From positions 434,001-498,000 of the forward strand of contig NZ_RYFW01000001.1 in NCBI RefSeq assembly GCF_004138335.1: a stretch of 64,000 bases of DNA. The letters are read 5' to 3'. The notes beneath the pieces were generated by a model, which was given only the letters and a program-made list of their open reading frames with translations, was not told where the DNA came from and did no database searches. Positions 9,336-18,602 of this stretch are shown piece by piece. Within the stretch, counting starts at the first letter, position 1. Every line of letters starts with the position of its first letter. A program made the translations under genes and the position numbers. The stretch comes from Peristeroidobacter agariperforans. GTDB lineage: Bacteria > Pseudomonadota > Gammaproteobacteria > Steroidobacterales > Steroidobacteraceae.

Positions 9336-9407
9336 AGCCCGCGAGCGCTGCGCCGATGCCTGATCTCTCGCGCGCCGGTCGTCCGAAGGCAAATGGAGTT
9401 GCCGCCA

Positions 9408-10088
9408 ATGACACAAGCATGGAGTATTGCGCGCGCAATGAAGCGCGCCGTTCTGATCGCCGATGACCACCCCCTATTTCGTGATGCACTCAAGCTCGCC
9501 GTCGCCCAGGCCGTGCCGGGCGCTCAGATCATCGAGGCCGATACCGTGCACTCATTGTTCGCGGCGCTCGATGCCCATCCCGATCCCGAGCTGTTGCTGC
9601 TGGATCTGAACATGCCCGGCGCGCAAGGCTTCAATGCCTTGGTGCAGGCGCGAGCGAATTTTCCTACCGTGCCCATCGTGGTGATCTCGGCGCGTGAGGA
9701 TCGACGCATCATGCAGCGAGCGCTGGGTCACGGCGCAGCCGCGTTCGTCCCGAAATCGGCCTCCATCGACGTCATCGTCGAGGCTTTGCGCTCCGTGCTG
9801 AGCGGCGACACGTGGCTACCCGCCTCGGCAACGACGGGCAGCGATCCGACACCGCTGGATCAACAGGAACTCGATGCGACCGCGCGACTCGCAACCCTGA
9901 CCCCGCAGCAGTTCCGCGTGCTCTCGATGCTGTCGTCAGGCTTGTTGAACAAGCAGATCGCGGCGGGGCTGGAGGTCTCCGAAGCGACTGTCAAAGCTCA
10001 CGTCAGCGCGGTGATGCAAAAGCTCGGCGTCAGCAATCGGACGCAAGCCGTGCTGCTGGCGCAGCGACTCTCGCTGGATCAGCAATAA
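9408..10088 (+). CDS. crbR: LuxR/NarL-type response regulator (CrbR/ErdR-like)
   Basis: 226 residues from ATG 9408, preceded by GGAG at a 9-base spacing; the frame also has ATGs at 9393 and 9438. The receiver domain has ADDHPLFRDAL (acidic pocket), phospho-acceptor Asp66 in LLLLDLNMPG, Ser in VVISARED and Lys in FVPKSA. The C-terminal HTH (about 160-226) reads LTPQQFRVLSMLSSGLLNKQIA...VSEATVKAHVSAVMQKL. It is convergent with, and overlaps by 59 bp, a symporter-coupled hybrid kinase. That pairing is the hallmark of CrbS/CrbR (MxtR/ErdR) systems, which control acetate use through acs in Vibrio and Pseudomonas. The specific target here is inference. Confidence 0.88.
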   Translation: MTQAWSIARAMKRAVLIADDHPLFRDALKLAVAQAVPGAQIIEADTVHSLFAALDAHPDPELLLLDLNMPGAQGFNALVQARANFPTVPIVVISAREDRRIMQRALGHGAAAFVPKSASIDVIVEALRSVLSGDTWLPASATTGSDPTPLDQQELDATARLATLTPQQFRVLSMLSSGLLNKQIAAGLEVSEATVKAHVSAVMQKLGVSNRTQAVLLAQRLSLDQQ

Positions 10089-13000
10089 GCGCCACGATCA
10101 GCGCTCGTAAAGCCGCAGGACGCAGCGGCTTGCGCAACACCTGGAATCCCAGCGCACTCGCGCGTTGTGCTAGAGCGGCAGTGCCATCGGCGGTGACCAA
10201 GGCGCCGGCACGCATTCGCGCGGACTCTTTCGGGACCAGCTCATCCAACACATCCAGTCCCATGGGTTCGCCGCCGAGATGATAGTCGGCGAGCACCAGA
10301 TCGATCGACTGAGCCTGCAATGTCTCACGCGCCTGCGCGGCCGTGCCGACACAGACGACGTCGATGCCCCAACGCGTCAACAACTCGCGCATGGCATCGA
10401 GAATGTTCGGATCGTCCTCGATGCACAGCACGCGCAATCCCCGCAGTCCTGCAACGCTATGCACTTGCGCCGGTGTCGTCGCGGGCTCGCGTGCCATGCC
10501 CTTGCCTCGCGCCACCCGCACGCTGAAAGCACTGCCCCGGCCCGGGGTCGAGCGCAAGGTGAGTCGAGTTTGCAGAATGTGAGCGATGCGATCGCAGATC
10601 GACAGGCCCAGGCCGAGACCGCGCTCGCCCCAGGGCGAATGCTGGTCGAGCCGGCGAAACTCTTCGAAGATCACGCTCTGGCTTTCGGCGGCAATGCCGG
10701 GGCCGGTGTCGATGACTTGAAACTCGACCTGATCGCCGGCGCGGCGACGGACTCCCACGACCACGCGTCCACTGCGCGTGTAACGCAAAGCGTTGCCGAT
10801 CAAGTTTTGTAACACTCGACGCAGCATCCGCTGATCGGAGTACACCTGCACACGCGTGGCGTGCACTCGCAGCTCCAGATTGCGTTGCGCGGCTACCGGG
10901 GCGAATTGTTCCTTCAACGAATCCAACAGTGCGCCGGCGGAAAAATCGCCGAGCTCGGGTTGAATCGCACCCGAATCCAGCCGCGAGATGTCGAGCAAGC
11001 CATCGAGCAACTCTTCGGCAGCGTGCAACGAATTCTCCACCCGATCCGCCAACTGCTCGACCTGTGGATGTTGTAGCTGACCGGCGTGACCTCGAAGCGC
11101 CGCATTGAACAACCGCGCCGCATTCAAGGGTTGCAACAAGTCATGACTGGCGGCGGCGAGGAAGCGCGTCTTGCCCAAGTTGGCCTTCTCTGCAACCGCA
11201 GTCGCTTCGACGAGTTGCCGGGTGCGCTCGGCGACGCGTTGCTCCAATGTTTCATTGATTTCGCGCAGCTCAGCTTCGACGTGCTTGTAAGTGGTGACGT
11301 CGTTGAAGGTGCTGACATAGCCACCGTCGGGCAGCGGCTGCCCGCGCACTTCGATCACACGACCATCGCTGCGGCGTCTTTCGGAAAGGTGCGGCGAACC
11401 CGCCCGCATGTGAGCCAGCCGTTTCTCGACATGCGCTTCTGCATCGCCCGGACCGTACCAGCCGCGCCCCGCGTTATATCGCATCAGATCGGCAATGGGC
11501 CGGCCCGCCCGCATCAACTCCGGCGGATAGTCGAGCAGCTCCACGTACCGCCTGTTCCATGCCACCAGGCGCATCTCCGCGTCGACGACACTGATCCCCT
11601 GCGGCATGTTCTCCATCATGGCTTCGAGCATTTCGCGATTGAAGCGCAGCTTCTGCGAGGCCTCATCGAACAGCGTAACCACCTCACTGAACTGCAGACC
11701 GGCGCCTCGCAGCGCGCTGGTCAACACCATTCGTGCCGAGGCCGCACCGAGCGCACCGGCGAGCTCGCGTTCCAAACCCTGTAACAATCCAACGTCGGCG
11801 CGCTGCTGCGGCGAATAGTCGCGTCCATGCTCCTGCTTGTATCGCTCGAACCAGGCTTGCGCCGCGCTCCACCCCAGCAAGCGCTCGGCGAGCAACTGCA
11901 GATCAGCGATCGTCGCCGAGCCCGGCAACAACTTTGCACGGCGCGCATCCGCGCCCCCGATGCGTGGCGCAAGTTGCAATCGCTCGCCGATCGCCGGGGG
12001 CGAATACAGCGACATTCCGACCAGCGCGATCATATTCACCAGCAGCGACCAGAACACGCCGTGCGTCAGCGGATCCGGCCCGGAGATCCCGAGCAGCGAA
12101 TGAGGCGCAAGCACACCGATGCCGAACGGCCCTTCCGTGATCCACGATGGCATCACGCCGTCCGCGCTCGCAAAAGTCGGCAGCAACAGCGTATAGATCC
12201 AGATCAAGAATCCACCGCACAATCCGGCGAGCACGCCGACTCGACTCGCGCCCGACCAATACACCGCACTGACGACCGCCGGTGCGAACTGCGCTACGGC
12301 CGCGAATGCGAGCAGGCCTATCGACGCGAGACTGGAGCCGTTCGGCACCACTCGAAAGAAACAAAACGAGACCAGCAAGATCGTCAGGATGGCGGCGCGT
12401 CGGATCCAGAGAATGCCTCCCGATGCGAGACTGCGATCACCGAGTGCCGGCGGGCGCCAGCGCCAGATCGCAGGCAGGACCAGGTCGTTGCTGACCATGG
12501 TCGCAAGCGCGACGGTCGCAACGATGACCATGCCGGTCGCGGCCGAGAAGCCGCCCAGATAAGCGAGCAACGCCAGCCAGTCGTGCCCTGCGCTGAGCGG
12601 CAGCCACAACACGAACGAGTCCGGCGCAATCGAGCCGCTGCCGGCGCCCGCTGCGACTGCAGCCGCAGCGATGGGCACGACCACCAGACTGATCAGCGCC
12701 AGATACGTCGAGAACCACCAGCGCGCGTGGCGCACATCGCCGACCTCGGCGCACTCCACCACGCCCACCTGGAATTGTCGCGGCAAGCAGAATATTGCCG
12801 TGAGCGACAACAGCGTCTGCGTGAGAAAAGAAATGGAATGATCGACGCCAGCCGGCATCTGGCGCGCCATATCGAGCAATGGTTCGATGCCATCGAGCTG
12901 CGTCAACGCGAACACCGCCACACACAGCAATGCGATCAGCTTGACCAGCGATTCGGCGGCCACCGCCAGCACCATGCCCGGATGATGCTCGGTCGCATCG

Positions 13001-13542
13001 ACCTGCCGCGCACCGAACAGACTCGAGAACAACGCGAGCATCAGCGCGACCAGCAAAGCGCTGTCGCGATACCAGGCCACGGTTTGCGCCGGCGCGCCGG
13101 CCGACAGCACCTCGATACTCATCGAGATCGCTTTCAATTGCAGGGCGATGTATGGAATCGCGGCCGTCAGTGCGATGACGGTAACGGCCACTGCGATCTG
13201 CGGCGAACGGCCGAAGCGGGCCGCGAGCAGATCGGAGATCGAGGTGGCGTTCTGCTGCTTGGCCATCCGCACCAGCCGCTCGAAGAACGGCAGCAGGAAC
13301 ACGAACACCAGCAGCGGCCCCAGATAAATGGGCAGATAGCTCAGCCCATCGCGCACGGCGCTGCCCACCGCGCCGTAGAACGTCCAGCTCGAGCAGTAAA
13401 CCGCCAGCGCCAGACTGTAGATCAGCGGCCGCAGCCGCGTGTGCTCGGGATACAGCCGCCGCCGGTCACCCCACCACGCAATGAAGAACAGGCCACAAAC
13501 ATAGGCCAGCGACGCGACCAGGAGCCCCCATCCCGAGATCAT
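10030..13542 (-). CDS. crbS: SSS-domain hybrid sensor histidine kinase (CrbS/MxtR-like)
   Basis: 1170 residues, close to known CrbS lengths. The N-terminal half (about 1-500) is a sodium/solute symporter-like (SLC5) membrane domain with about a dozen hydrophobic helices and the DLLAARFGRSP motif. A linker, a PAS domain (about 630-740, with QGISVVDAEMRLVAWNRRYVELL) and a coiled coil follow. HisKA has its phospho-acceptor in AASHDLLQPLNAAR (His800), HATPase has N, G1 and G2 boxes (NLIGNALRYT, DTGPGIA, GLGLGLSI), and a C-terminal receiver has Asp1086 in LADYHLGG. CrbS homologues sense or transport acetate-like compounds and phosphorylate CrbR. Its 3' end overlaps the response regulator gene antisense by 59 bp. 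Confidence 0.92.
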   Translation of the reverse strand: MISGWGLLVASLAYVCGLFFIAWWGDRRRLYPEHTRLRPLIYSLALAVYCSSWTFYGAVGSAVRDGLSYLPIYLGPLLVFVFLLPFFERLVRMAKQQNATSISDLLAARFGRSPQIAVAVTVIALTAAIPYIALQLKAISMSIEVLSAGAPAQTVAWYRDSALLVALMLALFSSLFGARQVDATEHHPGMVLAVAAESLVKLIALLCVAVFALTQLDGIEPLLDMARQMPAGVDHSISFLTQTLLSLTAIFCLPRQFQVGVVECAEVGDVRHARWWFSTYLALISLVVVPIAAAAVAAGAGSGSIAPDSFVLWLPLSAGHDWLALLAYLGGFSAATGMVIVATVALATMVSNDLVLPAIWRWRPPALGDRSLASGGILWIRRAAILTILLVSFCFFRVVPNGSSLASIGLLAFAAVAQFAPAVVSAVYWSGASRVGVLAGLCGGFLIWIYTLLLPTFASADGVMPSWITEGPFGIGVLAPHSLLGISGPDPLTHGVFWSLLVNMIALVGMSLYSPPAIGERLQLAPRIGGADARRAKLLPGSATIADLQLLAERLLGWSAAQAWFERYKQEHGRDYSPQQRADVGLLQGLERELAGALGAASARMVLTSALRGAGLQFSEVVTLFDEASQKLRFNREMLEAMMENMPQGISVVDAEMRLVAWNRRYVELLDYPPELMRAGRPIADLMRYNAGRGWYGPGDAEAHVEKRLAHMRAGSPHLSERRRSDGRVIEVRGQPLPDGGYVSTFNDVTTYKHVEAELREINETLEQRVAERTRQLVEATAVAEKANLGKTRFLAAASHDLLQPLNAARLFNAALRGHAGQLQHPQVEQLADRVENSLHAAEELLDGLLDISRLDSGAIQPELGDFSAGALLDSLKEQFAPVAAQRNLELRVHATRVQVYSDQRMLRRVLQNLIGNALRYTRSGRVVVGVRRRAGDQVEFQVIDTGPGIAAESQSVIFEEFRRLDQHSPWGERGLGLGLSICDRIAHILQTRLTLRSTPGRGSAFSVRVARGKGMAREPATTPAQVHSVAGLRGLRVLCIEDDPNILDAMRELLTRWGIDVVCVGTAAQARETLQAQSIDLVLADYHLGGEPMGLDVLDELVPKESARMRAGALVTADGTAALAQRASALGFQVLRKPLRPAALRALIVALIADPARVAAPAARLASDC

Positions 13543-13559
13543 GGCTTCATAATACGCAA

Positions 13560-14087
13560 GTGATCACCTACAACGTATTCCTGGATCGCACCCGCCTGCC
13601 GGCCGCCGCCGACTGGGCCCGCGTGATTCGCGAAGCGGGCTTCGATGTGCAGCTGAATGCCGATTTCGAGCCGGGCTCATTCAGCGGCTATCTGCCCTGC
13701 CCCGACGACCGCACCGGCTTCGAGTATTACCTGGAGTCGTTTACCACGCCGACGCTGGAAATCGGCGATGCCGGCGCCCAAGCCATCGGCCCGCGTAACG
13801 CGGTAGCGAGCCTGCGATTCAGCGGTCGTTCTTCGGATCGTGACGCCGCGAGTGCCGCGGCAGCCACTTTGGCCGCCATGACCGACGGCGTGTTGTTCGA
13901 TACCGAGCCGGGGCATTTCATCGCGGGCGACGAGGCGCTGGCCTGGGCACGCAACGAGCGTTATCAGCCGATCGCCACTTATCACCGGCGCGCGATGCGT
14001 CGCAAAGCGCGCCTGACGCCGCCCATCATCCTGCGGCTGCTGATCATTCTGTTTCTGGTGCTCGCGATCTACTGGCTCAGGAAGTAG
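13560..14087 (+). CDS. Hypothetical protein with a C-terminal membrane anchor
   Basis: 175 residues from GTG 13560; the kinase gene starts 17 bp away on the opposite strand. The soluble part (MITYNVFLDRTRLPAAADWARVI..., then a segment on genomic averages of acidic and aromatic residues) is not a family I can name. The C-terminus has a basic stretch (YHRRAMRRKARL) followed by one transmembrane helix (IILRLLIILFLVLAIYWL) and RK, so it is a tail-anchored inner-membrane protein with its bulk in the cytoplasm. It ends 11 bp inside the 3' end of the convergent diguanylate cyclase gene. Confidence 0.75.
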   Translation: MITYNVFLDRTRLPAAADWARVIREAGFDVQLNADFEPGSFSGYLPCPDDRTGFEYYLESFTTPTLEIGDAGAQAIGPRNAVASLRFSGRSSDRDAASAAAATLAAMTDGVLFDTEPGHFIAGDEALAWARNERYQPIATYHRRAMRRKARLTPPIILRLLIILFLVLAIYWLRK

Positions 14088-15831
14088 CGGCCCGCTGCGC
14101 CGGCGGCTCCTGCTCCTGCGCCGGCTCGATGCGATCGTGAAAGGCCACCACACAATTGCGTCCTTGCTGCTTGGCCCGGTAGAGCGCCGAGTCGGCCGCC
14201 TCGAAGAATTTGTCGGCGTTCTCGAAGTCGCCCCGCGACAGGCACGCATAGCCCACGCTGATGGTGATCGACAGATCGCCATTCAATGTTTCTTCAACCG
14301 TGCGCCGTAACCGTTCGCTCATCACGGACGCGGTCTGGCAATCGATGCCGGGCAGGATCACGGTGAACTCTTCGCCACCGTAACGACAGGCAACCGACGG
14401 CTTACGCGCGAACTTACGCAATGCACTCGCCACGGCTTTGATGGCCTGGTCGCCGCACGCATGGCCGTGCCGATCGTTGTAACCCTTGAAGTGATCGATA
14501 TCGAGGACCAGCAACGACAGCGGCCGCTGTTCCTGGCGAGCGATGACGAATTCCTGCGGCAGCCGGTCGTCGAACATGCGGCGATTGCCGAGCAGTGTGA
14601 GCGGATCGGTTCGGCTCTGGTGCTGCAGCTCGTTCATGCGCGTGCTCAGCGTCATCGACAGCAGGATCATCTCCAGCAACGAGCCGATCTGCCAGCCGTT
14701 CTGAGTAAAGAACGTGTGCGGCAGCACGCCGAAGGTCTTCAGCAGGAAAATCACCGAGCCGCACAGGAACGAGCCCCATGCGATGACGTAGAAACGCGCC
14801 GGCCGCGAGCCCAGCAGCATGGCGGCAATACCCATCACCAACATGAAAATCACGCCGATCAGCACCAGCCCGGCGACCGGCGCGATGATGGTCGCATAAG
14901 GCACGAACGGCGCGGCCAGCAACAGGATGGCTGCAACGGTCTGCAGTCCTCGGGCTGCCAGGTCCAGACGCGGCGTGACTTCCTTCGCCCGCAAAATCAT
15001 CCGCGAGAACTGCAAGCCCGCGAACAACGCGATGTTGATCAGCGCGACCAGACTCGTATTGCCCCAGCGCGGACTGTCCGGCCACAAGTACTGATAGGCC
15101 AGGCCGTTGTGAATCAGCATGTACAAGCCGAAAGTGCCGACATACGCGAAGTACGCCAGGAAGGCTTTGTCGCGCACTGCGATGAACACCAGGCTGCTCC
15201 ACACCAGCAGCATGACCACGCAACCGTAGTAGATGCCATATGCCAGCTGCTCGCGGCTGAGCGACTCCAACAGCTCCGGCGAACTGAACAACGCCAGGCT
15301 GATGTCGATCGGCCCCTGGGATTGATAGCGCAGGTACACCACACGCTCGCCCTGCGAGGGCACATGGATGGGAAACACGAAGTCGCGATGGGCGATGTCG
15401 CGCGCGGCGAACGGCCGACGGTCACCGGTCTTGTGGATGCGCCACTCGTTCGGGGCGGTCTGCTCGTAGACGTCGAGATAGTCGATCAGCGGGTAGGTCT
15501 GGCGAACGAAGATCTCGCGCTCGCGCGACCCTGGATTACGAAATGTGATCCGTGCCCACCAGACCGAGCTGGTGAAGCCGACGTTGGCGGCCGCGAGGCT
15601 GCCCGGGACGAAAGTTGACTGAGCCACCTGGTCGAGCGACAGATCGCCCCTGGCGTCTTCGAGCAGGTCGATGTGACGGCTGAACTCCTCGACGTAGATG
15701 CGATCGGCCGTGGCCAACTCGAACACGGTCGCGCCCGCCTCGGCAGCGGTGACATACACGCTTGCGCACAGAAGCAGCGCCAGCACCAGGCGCCCGGCGA
15801 AAACGGCAATACGAAGCGGCGACATCGGCAC
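14077..15831 (-). CDS. 7TMR-DISM diguanylate cyclase (GGDEF)
   Basis: 584 residues. After a signal peptide comes a periplasmic 7TMR-DISM extracellular domain (about 35-180, VWWARITFRNPGSREREIFVRQTYPLIDYLDVY), then seven transmembrane helices (about 190-395), then a GGDEF domain with active-site GGEEF at 485-489 and DIDHFKGYNDRHGHACGD. It should make cyclic di-GMP from GTP in response to a periplasmic ligand. The autoinhibitory RxxD site just before the active site reads RKPS, so the aspartate is missing and product feedback is probably weak or absent. The start may be GTG 15831 or ATG 15825; a GGAGGAGA run lies upstream. Confidence 0.92.
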   Translation of the reverse strand: MPMSPLRIAVFAGRLVLALLLCASVYVTAAEAGATVFELATADRIYVEEFSRHIDLLEDARGDLSLDQVAQSTFVPGSLAAANVGFTSSVWWARITFRNPGSREREIFVRQTYPLIDYLDVYEQTAPNEWRIHKTGDRRPFAARDIAHRDFVFPIHVPSQGERVVYLRYQSQGPIDISLALFSSPELLESLSREQLAYGIYYGCVVMLLVWSSLVFIAVRDKAFLAYFAYVGTFGLYMLIHNGLAYQYLWPDSPRWGNTSLVALINIALFAGLQFSRMILRAKEVTPRLDLAARGLQTVAAILLLAAPFVPYATIIAPVAGLVLIGVIFMLVMGIAAMLLGSRPARFYVIAWGSFLCGSVIFLLKTFGVLPHTFFTQNGWQIGSLLEMILLSMTLSTRMNELQHQSRTDPLTLLGNRRMFDDRLPQEFVIARQEQRPLSLLVLDIDHFKGYNDRHGHACGDQAIKAVASALRKFARKPSVACRYGGEEFTVILPGIDCQTASVMSERLRRTVEETLNGDLSITISVGYACLSRGDFENADKFFEAADSALYRAKQQGRNCVVAFHDRIEPAQEQEPPAQRAATS

Positions 15832-16018
15832 TCTCTCCTCCCTATCCGCTGTGCCTCTACGAATCGGCGCGAAGTATGCGACACCGCGACCAAAGCCGCG
15901 ACCTTCTCAGTCATGAAATATTGGAATTGTGATGTCGTCTGCGGGCGCTGTGTGAGCCTGTCGGTAACTTGCGCGCCTCGATGTGACTTGAATTCAAAAA
16001 CACAACAGGGAGTGAGCG

Positions 16019-18286
16019 ATGCGGCGCCTCGTTCGATGGCTGCTTGCGCTGGTACTGATTGCCGGCGTGGCACTGGTGGCAGGGTTTCTCTGGTTCGTGC
16101 TGTGGCCGGTCCACACCATTCCCGCGCTCGAGCCGGTCGACGAGTACGTGTGGCTCGATCAGAACTGGGGCGCGGGCCAGAACACCGAGCAGCGCCAGAC
16201 CTACTATTACACCGGCCAGGGCGCCTCGATGCCGCAAGGCGCCTCGGGCGGCGCGCTCAGATACGACTGGTTCGTGCACCTGGAGCTGCCGTTCTCCAGC
16301 GAGCGCTTCGCGAACCCCGATCACATGCGCAAATACCGGTTCCTGGTCGATCCGGCGCCGAGCCCGGCCAATCCGGACCAGCTGCCCATCGGCTTCACCA
16401 GGCACTTCGATCCGGCGATCGGCGAGTACGTGCTCGATATCACTTGCGCCGCCTGTCACACCGGCGAAATCCACTACACCAGGAACGATCGCACCGTCGC
16501 GATGCGCATCGACGGCGGTCAGGCCATGCACGCCTTCACCGACATGACCCGGGGCAGCTTCGCGCCGGTGCTGCTGGCATCGCTGGTCGACACCGCAGTC
16601 AAGCCCTGGAAGTTCGATCGTTTCGCACAGCGGGTGCTCGGTCCCGGCTATCCGGATTCCAAATCGGAATTGAAGTCGGCGCTGTGGGCGACCATCAAGG
16701 CCATGATCGGCAGCGGCCAGAACAATCCGCTGCGCAAGCTGTATCCGGTGCACGAGGGCTTCGGCCGCACCGACGCGCTGGGACGCATCGGCAATACCGC
16801 GTTCGGCGATCACCTGGCCAAGGGCAATTACCAGGTCGGCGATGCGCCGGTCAGCTATCCCTATCTCTGGAACATCTGGAAGTTCGACTGGGTGCAGTAC
16901 AACGGCTCGGTGGCGCAGCCGCTGGCAAGAAACATCGGCGAGGCGCTCGGCGTTGGCGCGATTGCACCAATGCGCAGCGCCATGAACGAGCCACTGCCGA
17001 ACGACCAGCGATTCCGCAGCAGTGTCGACATCGCCGGCCTGCAACGTATCGAACACACTCTGCAACAGCTCACGCCGCCGAGCTGGCCGGAACAGATTCT
17101 CGGCGCCATCGACACCGCGAAGGCGGAACAAGGCGCCAAGCTGTTCGAACAATACTGCCGCGGCTGCCACGGCCCGCATGTATCCGATGCCGCACGTCAG
17201 CAGGCGAGCGCGCCGCTCAAGCCGTTCCCGGAAGTGGAATGGCGCATCGAAGTGATTCCGCTGGAACACATCGGCACGGATCCGAATGCGGCGAAGGGCT
17301 TCATGGAGCGTCGTTACAATCTGTCGACGACGGGCCTGACGAATGCCCAGCTCGCCGATGCTCTGCGCCCGCTGTTAGTTCGCTCGCTGGCGCGCGATGC
17401 GCGGTTCCGCCTACGAGAAGTCGTTCGTCTGCGCGGCGAGCAGCAACTGCCGCTGGGTGAATTGCCCGCCTTGCTCGAGGGCTATCCCGATCCCGACGCG
17501 AATGCCACGCCCAGCTTGCCGCAGGACAGCTTCGACGCGATCGACACGGCATTGGAAACATTGCTGTCGCCCATGCCGGTCCTTCCGACGACGCAGCCCG
17601 ACGATCCGCTCGACTGCGGGCTCGATTGTCACACGCTCAATCTGTTGTGGGATGTGCGCAATGGGCCGGCCAACGTCGAGCAGACTGTCGCTCGGTTGGA
17701 TGTGACCAAACTCAGTGAGGGCCTGGCGCTGAACCTGGTTGGCATTCTGATCAAGAACCGCTTCTATGCGGATTACGGGATCGACTACGCCACTCAGCAA
17801 TGTCTGGAAGGCTTCGGCGCACTGGATTTGCCGCAGCAGATTGCTGGTTATAAACCGCGGCCGCTGCAAGGCGTGTGGGCGACGCCGCCATTCCTGCACA
17901 ACGGCTCAGTGCCGTCGCTGTACCAAATGCTGCTGCCGCCATCGAAGCGTGACCAGAAATTCTTCGTCGGCCGCCGGGAATTCGATCCAGTGCACGTTGG
18001 CTATGTGACGGCGCCGGATGCAGAAGGTGATGAGGACGGGTTCTGGCTGGATACGTCGATCCCGGGCAATAGAAACATCGGTCACGGTTTTGCAGCCGAT
18101 GGAGCGACGTGGAGTAAACATCTGGCTGACCCGGAGGCGAATCCGCTGCCTTCAGGGGTGATTGGACCGGAGTTCACGGATGAGCAACGGTTCGCGCTGG
18201 TCGAATACTTGAAGGTTCATCGGGACCCGCCGACGCCGGAAGGGTTTCAACCGCCGCAATGTCAGCTGTTCGGCCGGTCGCTCTAA
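16019..18286 (+). CDS. RoxA-like multiheme c-type cytochrome, membrane-anchored
   Basis: 755 residues with a good Shine-Dalgarno (GGGAG). An N-terminal membrane anchor (about 7-30) is followed by a periplasmic body. Canonical heme sites are C143-AA-C146-H147 and C380-RG-C383-H384; a third, CX3CH at C533/C537-H538, is non-canonical. The C-terminal motifs RPLQGVWATPPFLHNGSVP and FFVGRREFDPVHVGY are typical of the di-heme RoxA/LoxA-like family, whose studied members cleave rubber or fatty acids oxidatively. Many relatives are uncharacterised, and this protein is longer than RoxA, so the substrate is open. It stands alone, with a repeat-rich spacer downstream. Confidence 0.85.
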   Translation: MRRLVRWLLALVLIAGVALVAGFLWFVLWPVHTIPALEPVDEYVWLDQNWGAGQNTEQRQTYYYTGQGASMPQGASGGALRYDWFVHLELPFSSERFANPDHMRKYRFLVDPAPSPANPDQLPIGFTRHFDPAIGEYVLDITCAACHTGEIHYTRNDRTVAMRIDGGQAMHAFTDMTRGSFAPVLLASLVDTAVKPWKFDRFAQRVLGPGYPDSKSELKSALWATIKAMIGSGQNNPLRKLYPVHEGFGRTDALGRIGNTAFGDHLAKGNYQVGDAPVSYPYLWNIWKFDWVQYNGSVAQPLARNIGEALGVGAIAPMRSAMNEPLPNDQRFRSSVDIAGLQRIEHTLQQLTPPSWPEQILGAIDTAKAEQGAKLFEQYCRGCHGPHVSDAARQQASAPLKPFPEVEWRIEVIPLEHIGTDPNAAKGFMERRYNLSTTGLTNAQLADALRPLLVRSLARDARFRLREVVRLRGEQQLPLGELPALLEGYPDPDANATPSLPQDSFDAIDTALETLLSPMPVLPTTQPDDPLDCGLDCHTLNLLWDVRNGPANVEQTVARLDVTKLSEGLALNLVGILIKNRFYADYGIDYATQQCLEGFGALDLPQQIAGYKPRPLQGVWATPPFLHNGSVPSLYQMLLPPSKRDQKFFVGRREFDPVHVGYVTAPDAEGDEDGFWLDTSIPGNRNIGHGFAADGATWSKHLADPEANPLPSGVIGPEFTDEQRFALVEYLKVHRDPPTPEGFQPPQCQLFGRSL

Positions 18287-18304
18287 GAGAGGCGCGTTGG
18301 TGAT

Positions 18305-18398
18305 CTGCGGCGCGCCGGGAGTGGTCTAGCTCGGCGTTGCTGTCGGTGGTGTGGTGGTCTGCGTCGCCGGGTGCGGTCTAGGTCGGCGTTGCTGTCGG
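18305..18398. repeat. Imperfect tandem repeat, two units of about 40 bp
   Basis: Unit 1 spans 18305-18346 and unit 2 spans 18359-18398. Both begin CTGCG, contain GGTCTAG followed by a shared 16-base core TCGGCGTTGCTGTCGG, and differ by a 2-base indel and a few substitutions. No coding frame is convincing across 18287-18602, so this is the first half of a 316-bp non-coding spacer between the cytochrome and transaldolase genes. Confidence 0.6.
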
Positions 18399-18441
18399 AG
18401 TCAGTGACCTCGCCGCAGTTCGATCGGGCAGCGCTCTGTCG

Positions 18442-18530
18442 CGAGTCGTCGCGAAGACGACTCGTAAGTTTCGCGCGGTAGCAAGAAACGTGAGCGCTCG
18501 TTAGAGCGCGGTAGCGCGACCGCAGGTCGC
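18442..18530. repeat. Cluster of three perfect hairpins
   Basis: Three adjacent inverted repeats with perfect arms: CGAGTCGTC/GACGACTCG at 18442-18464 (5-base loop), GCGCTC/GAGCGC at 18494-18509 (4-base loop), and GCGACC/GGTCGC at 18516-18530 (3-base loop). None is followed by a T-run on either strand, so they do not look like classical Rho-independent terminators. REP-like elements or an RNA structure are possible. The rest of the spacer (18531-18602) shows nothing I can name. Confidence 0.55.
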
Positions 18531-18602
18531 TTCCGGCGACGCGAACCACCGACGCCTCCGGCGACGACCTCAACTCCAGAACGAGCGCACCATCGAGCGC
18601 TA

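Noticed and set aside
11827-13563. Plus-strand frame of 578 codons
   Set aside because: Arg/Gln/His-rich antisense shadow of the hybrid kinase; no start signal or motif.
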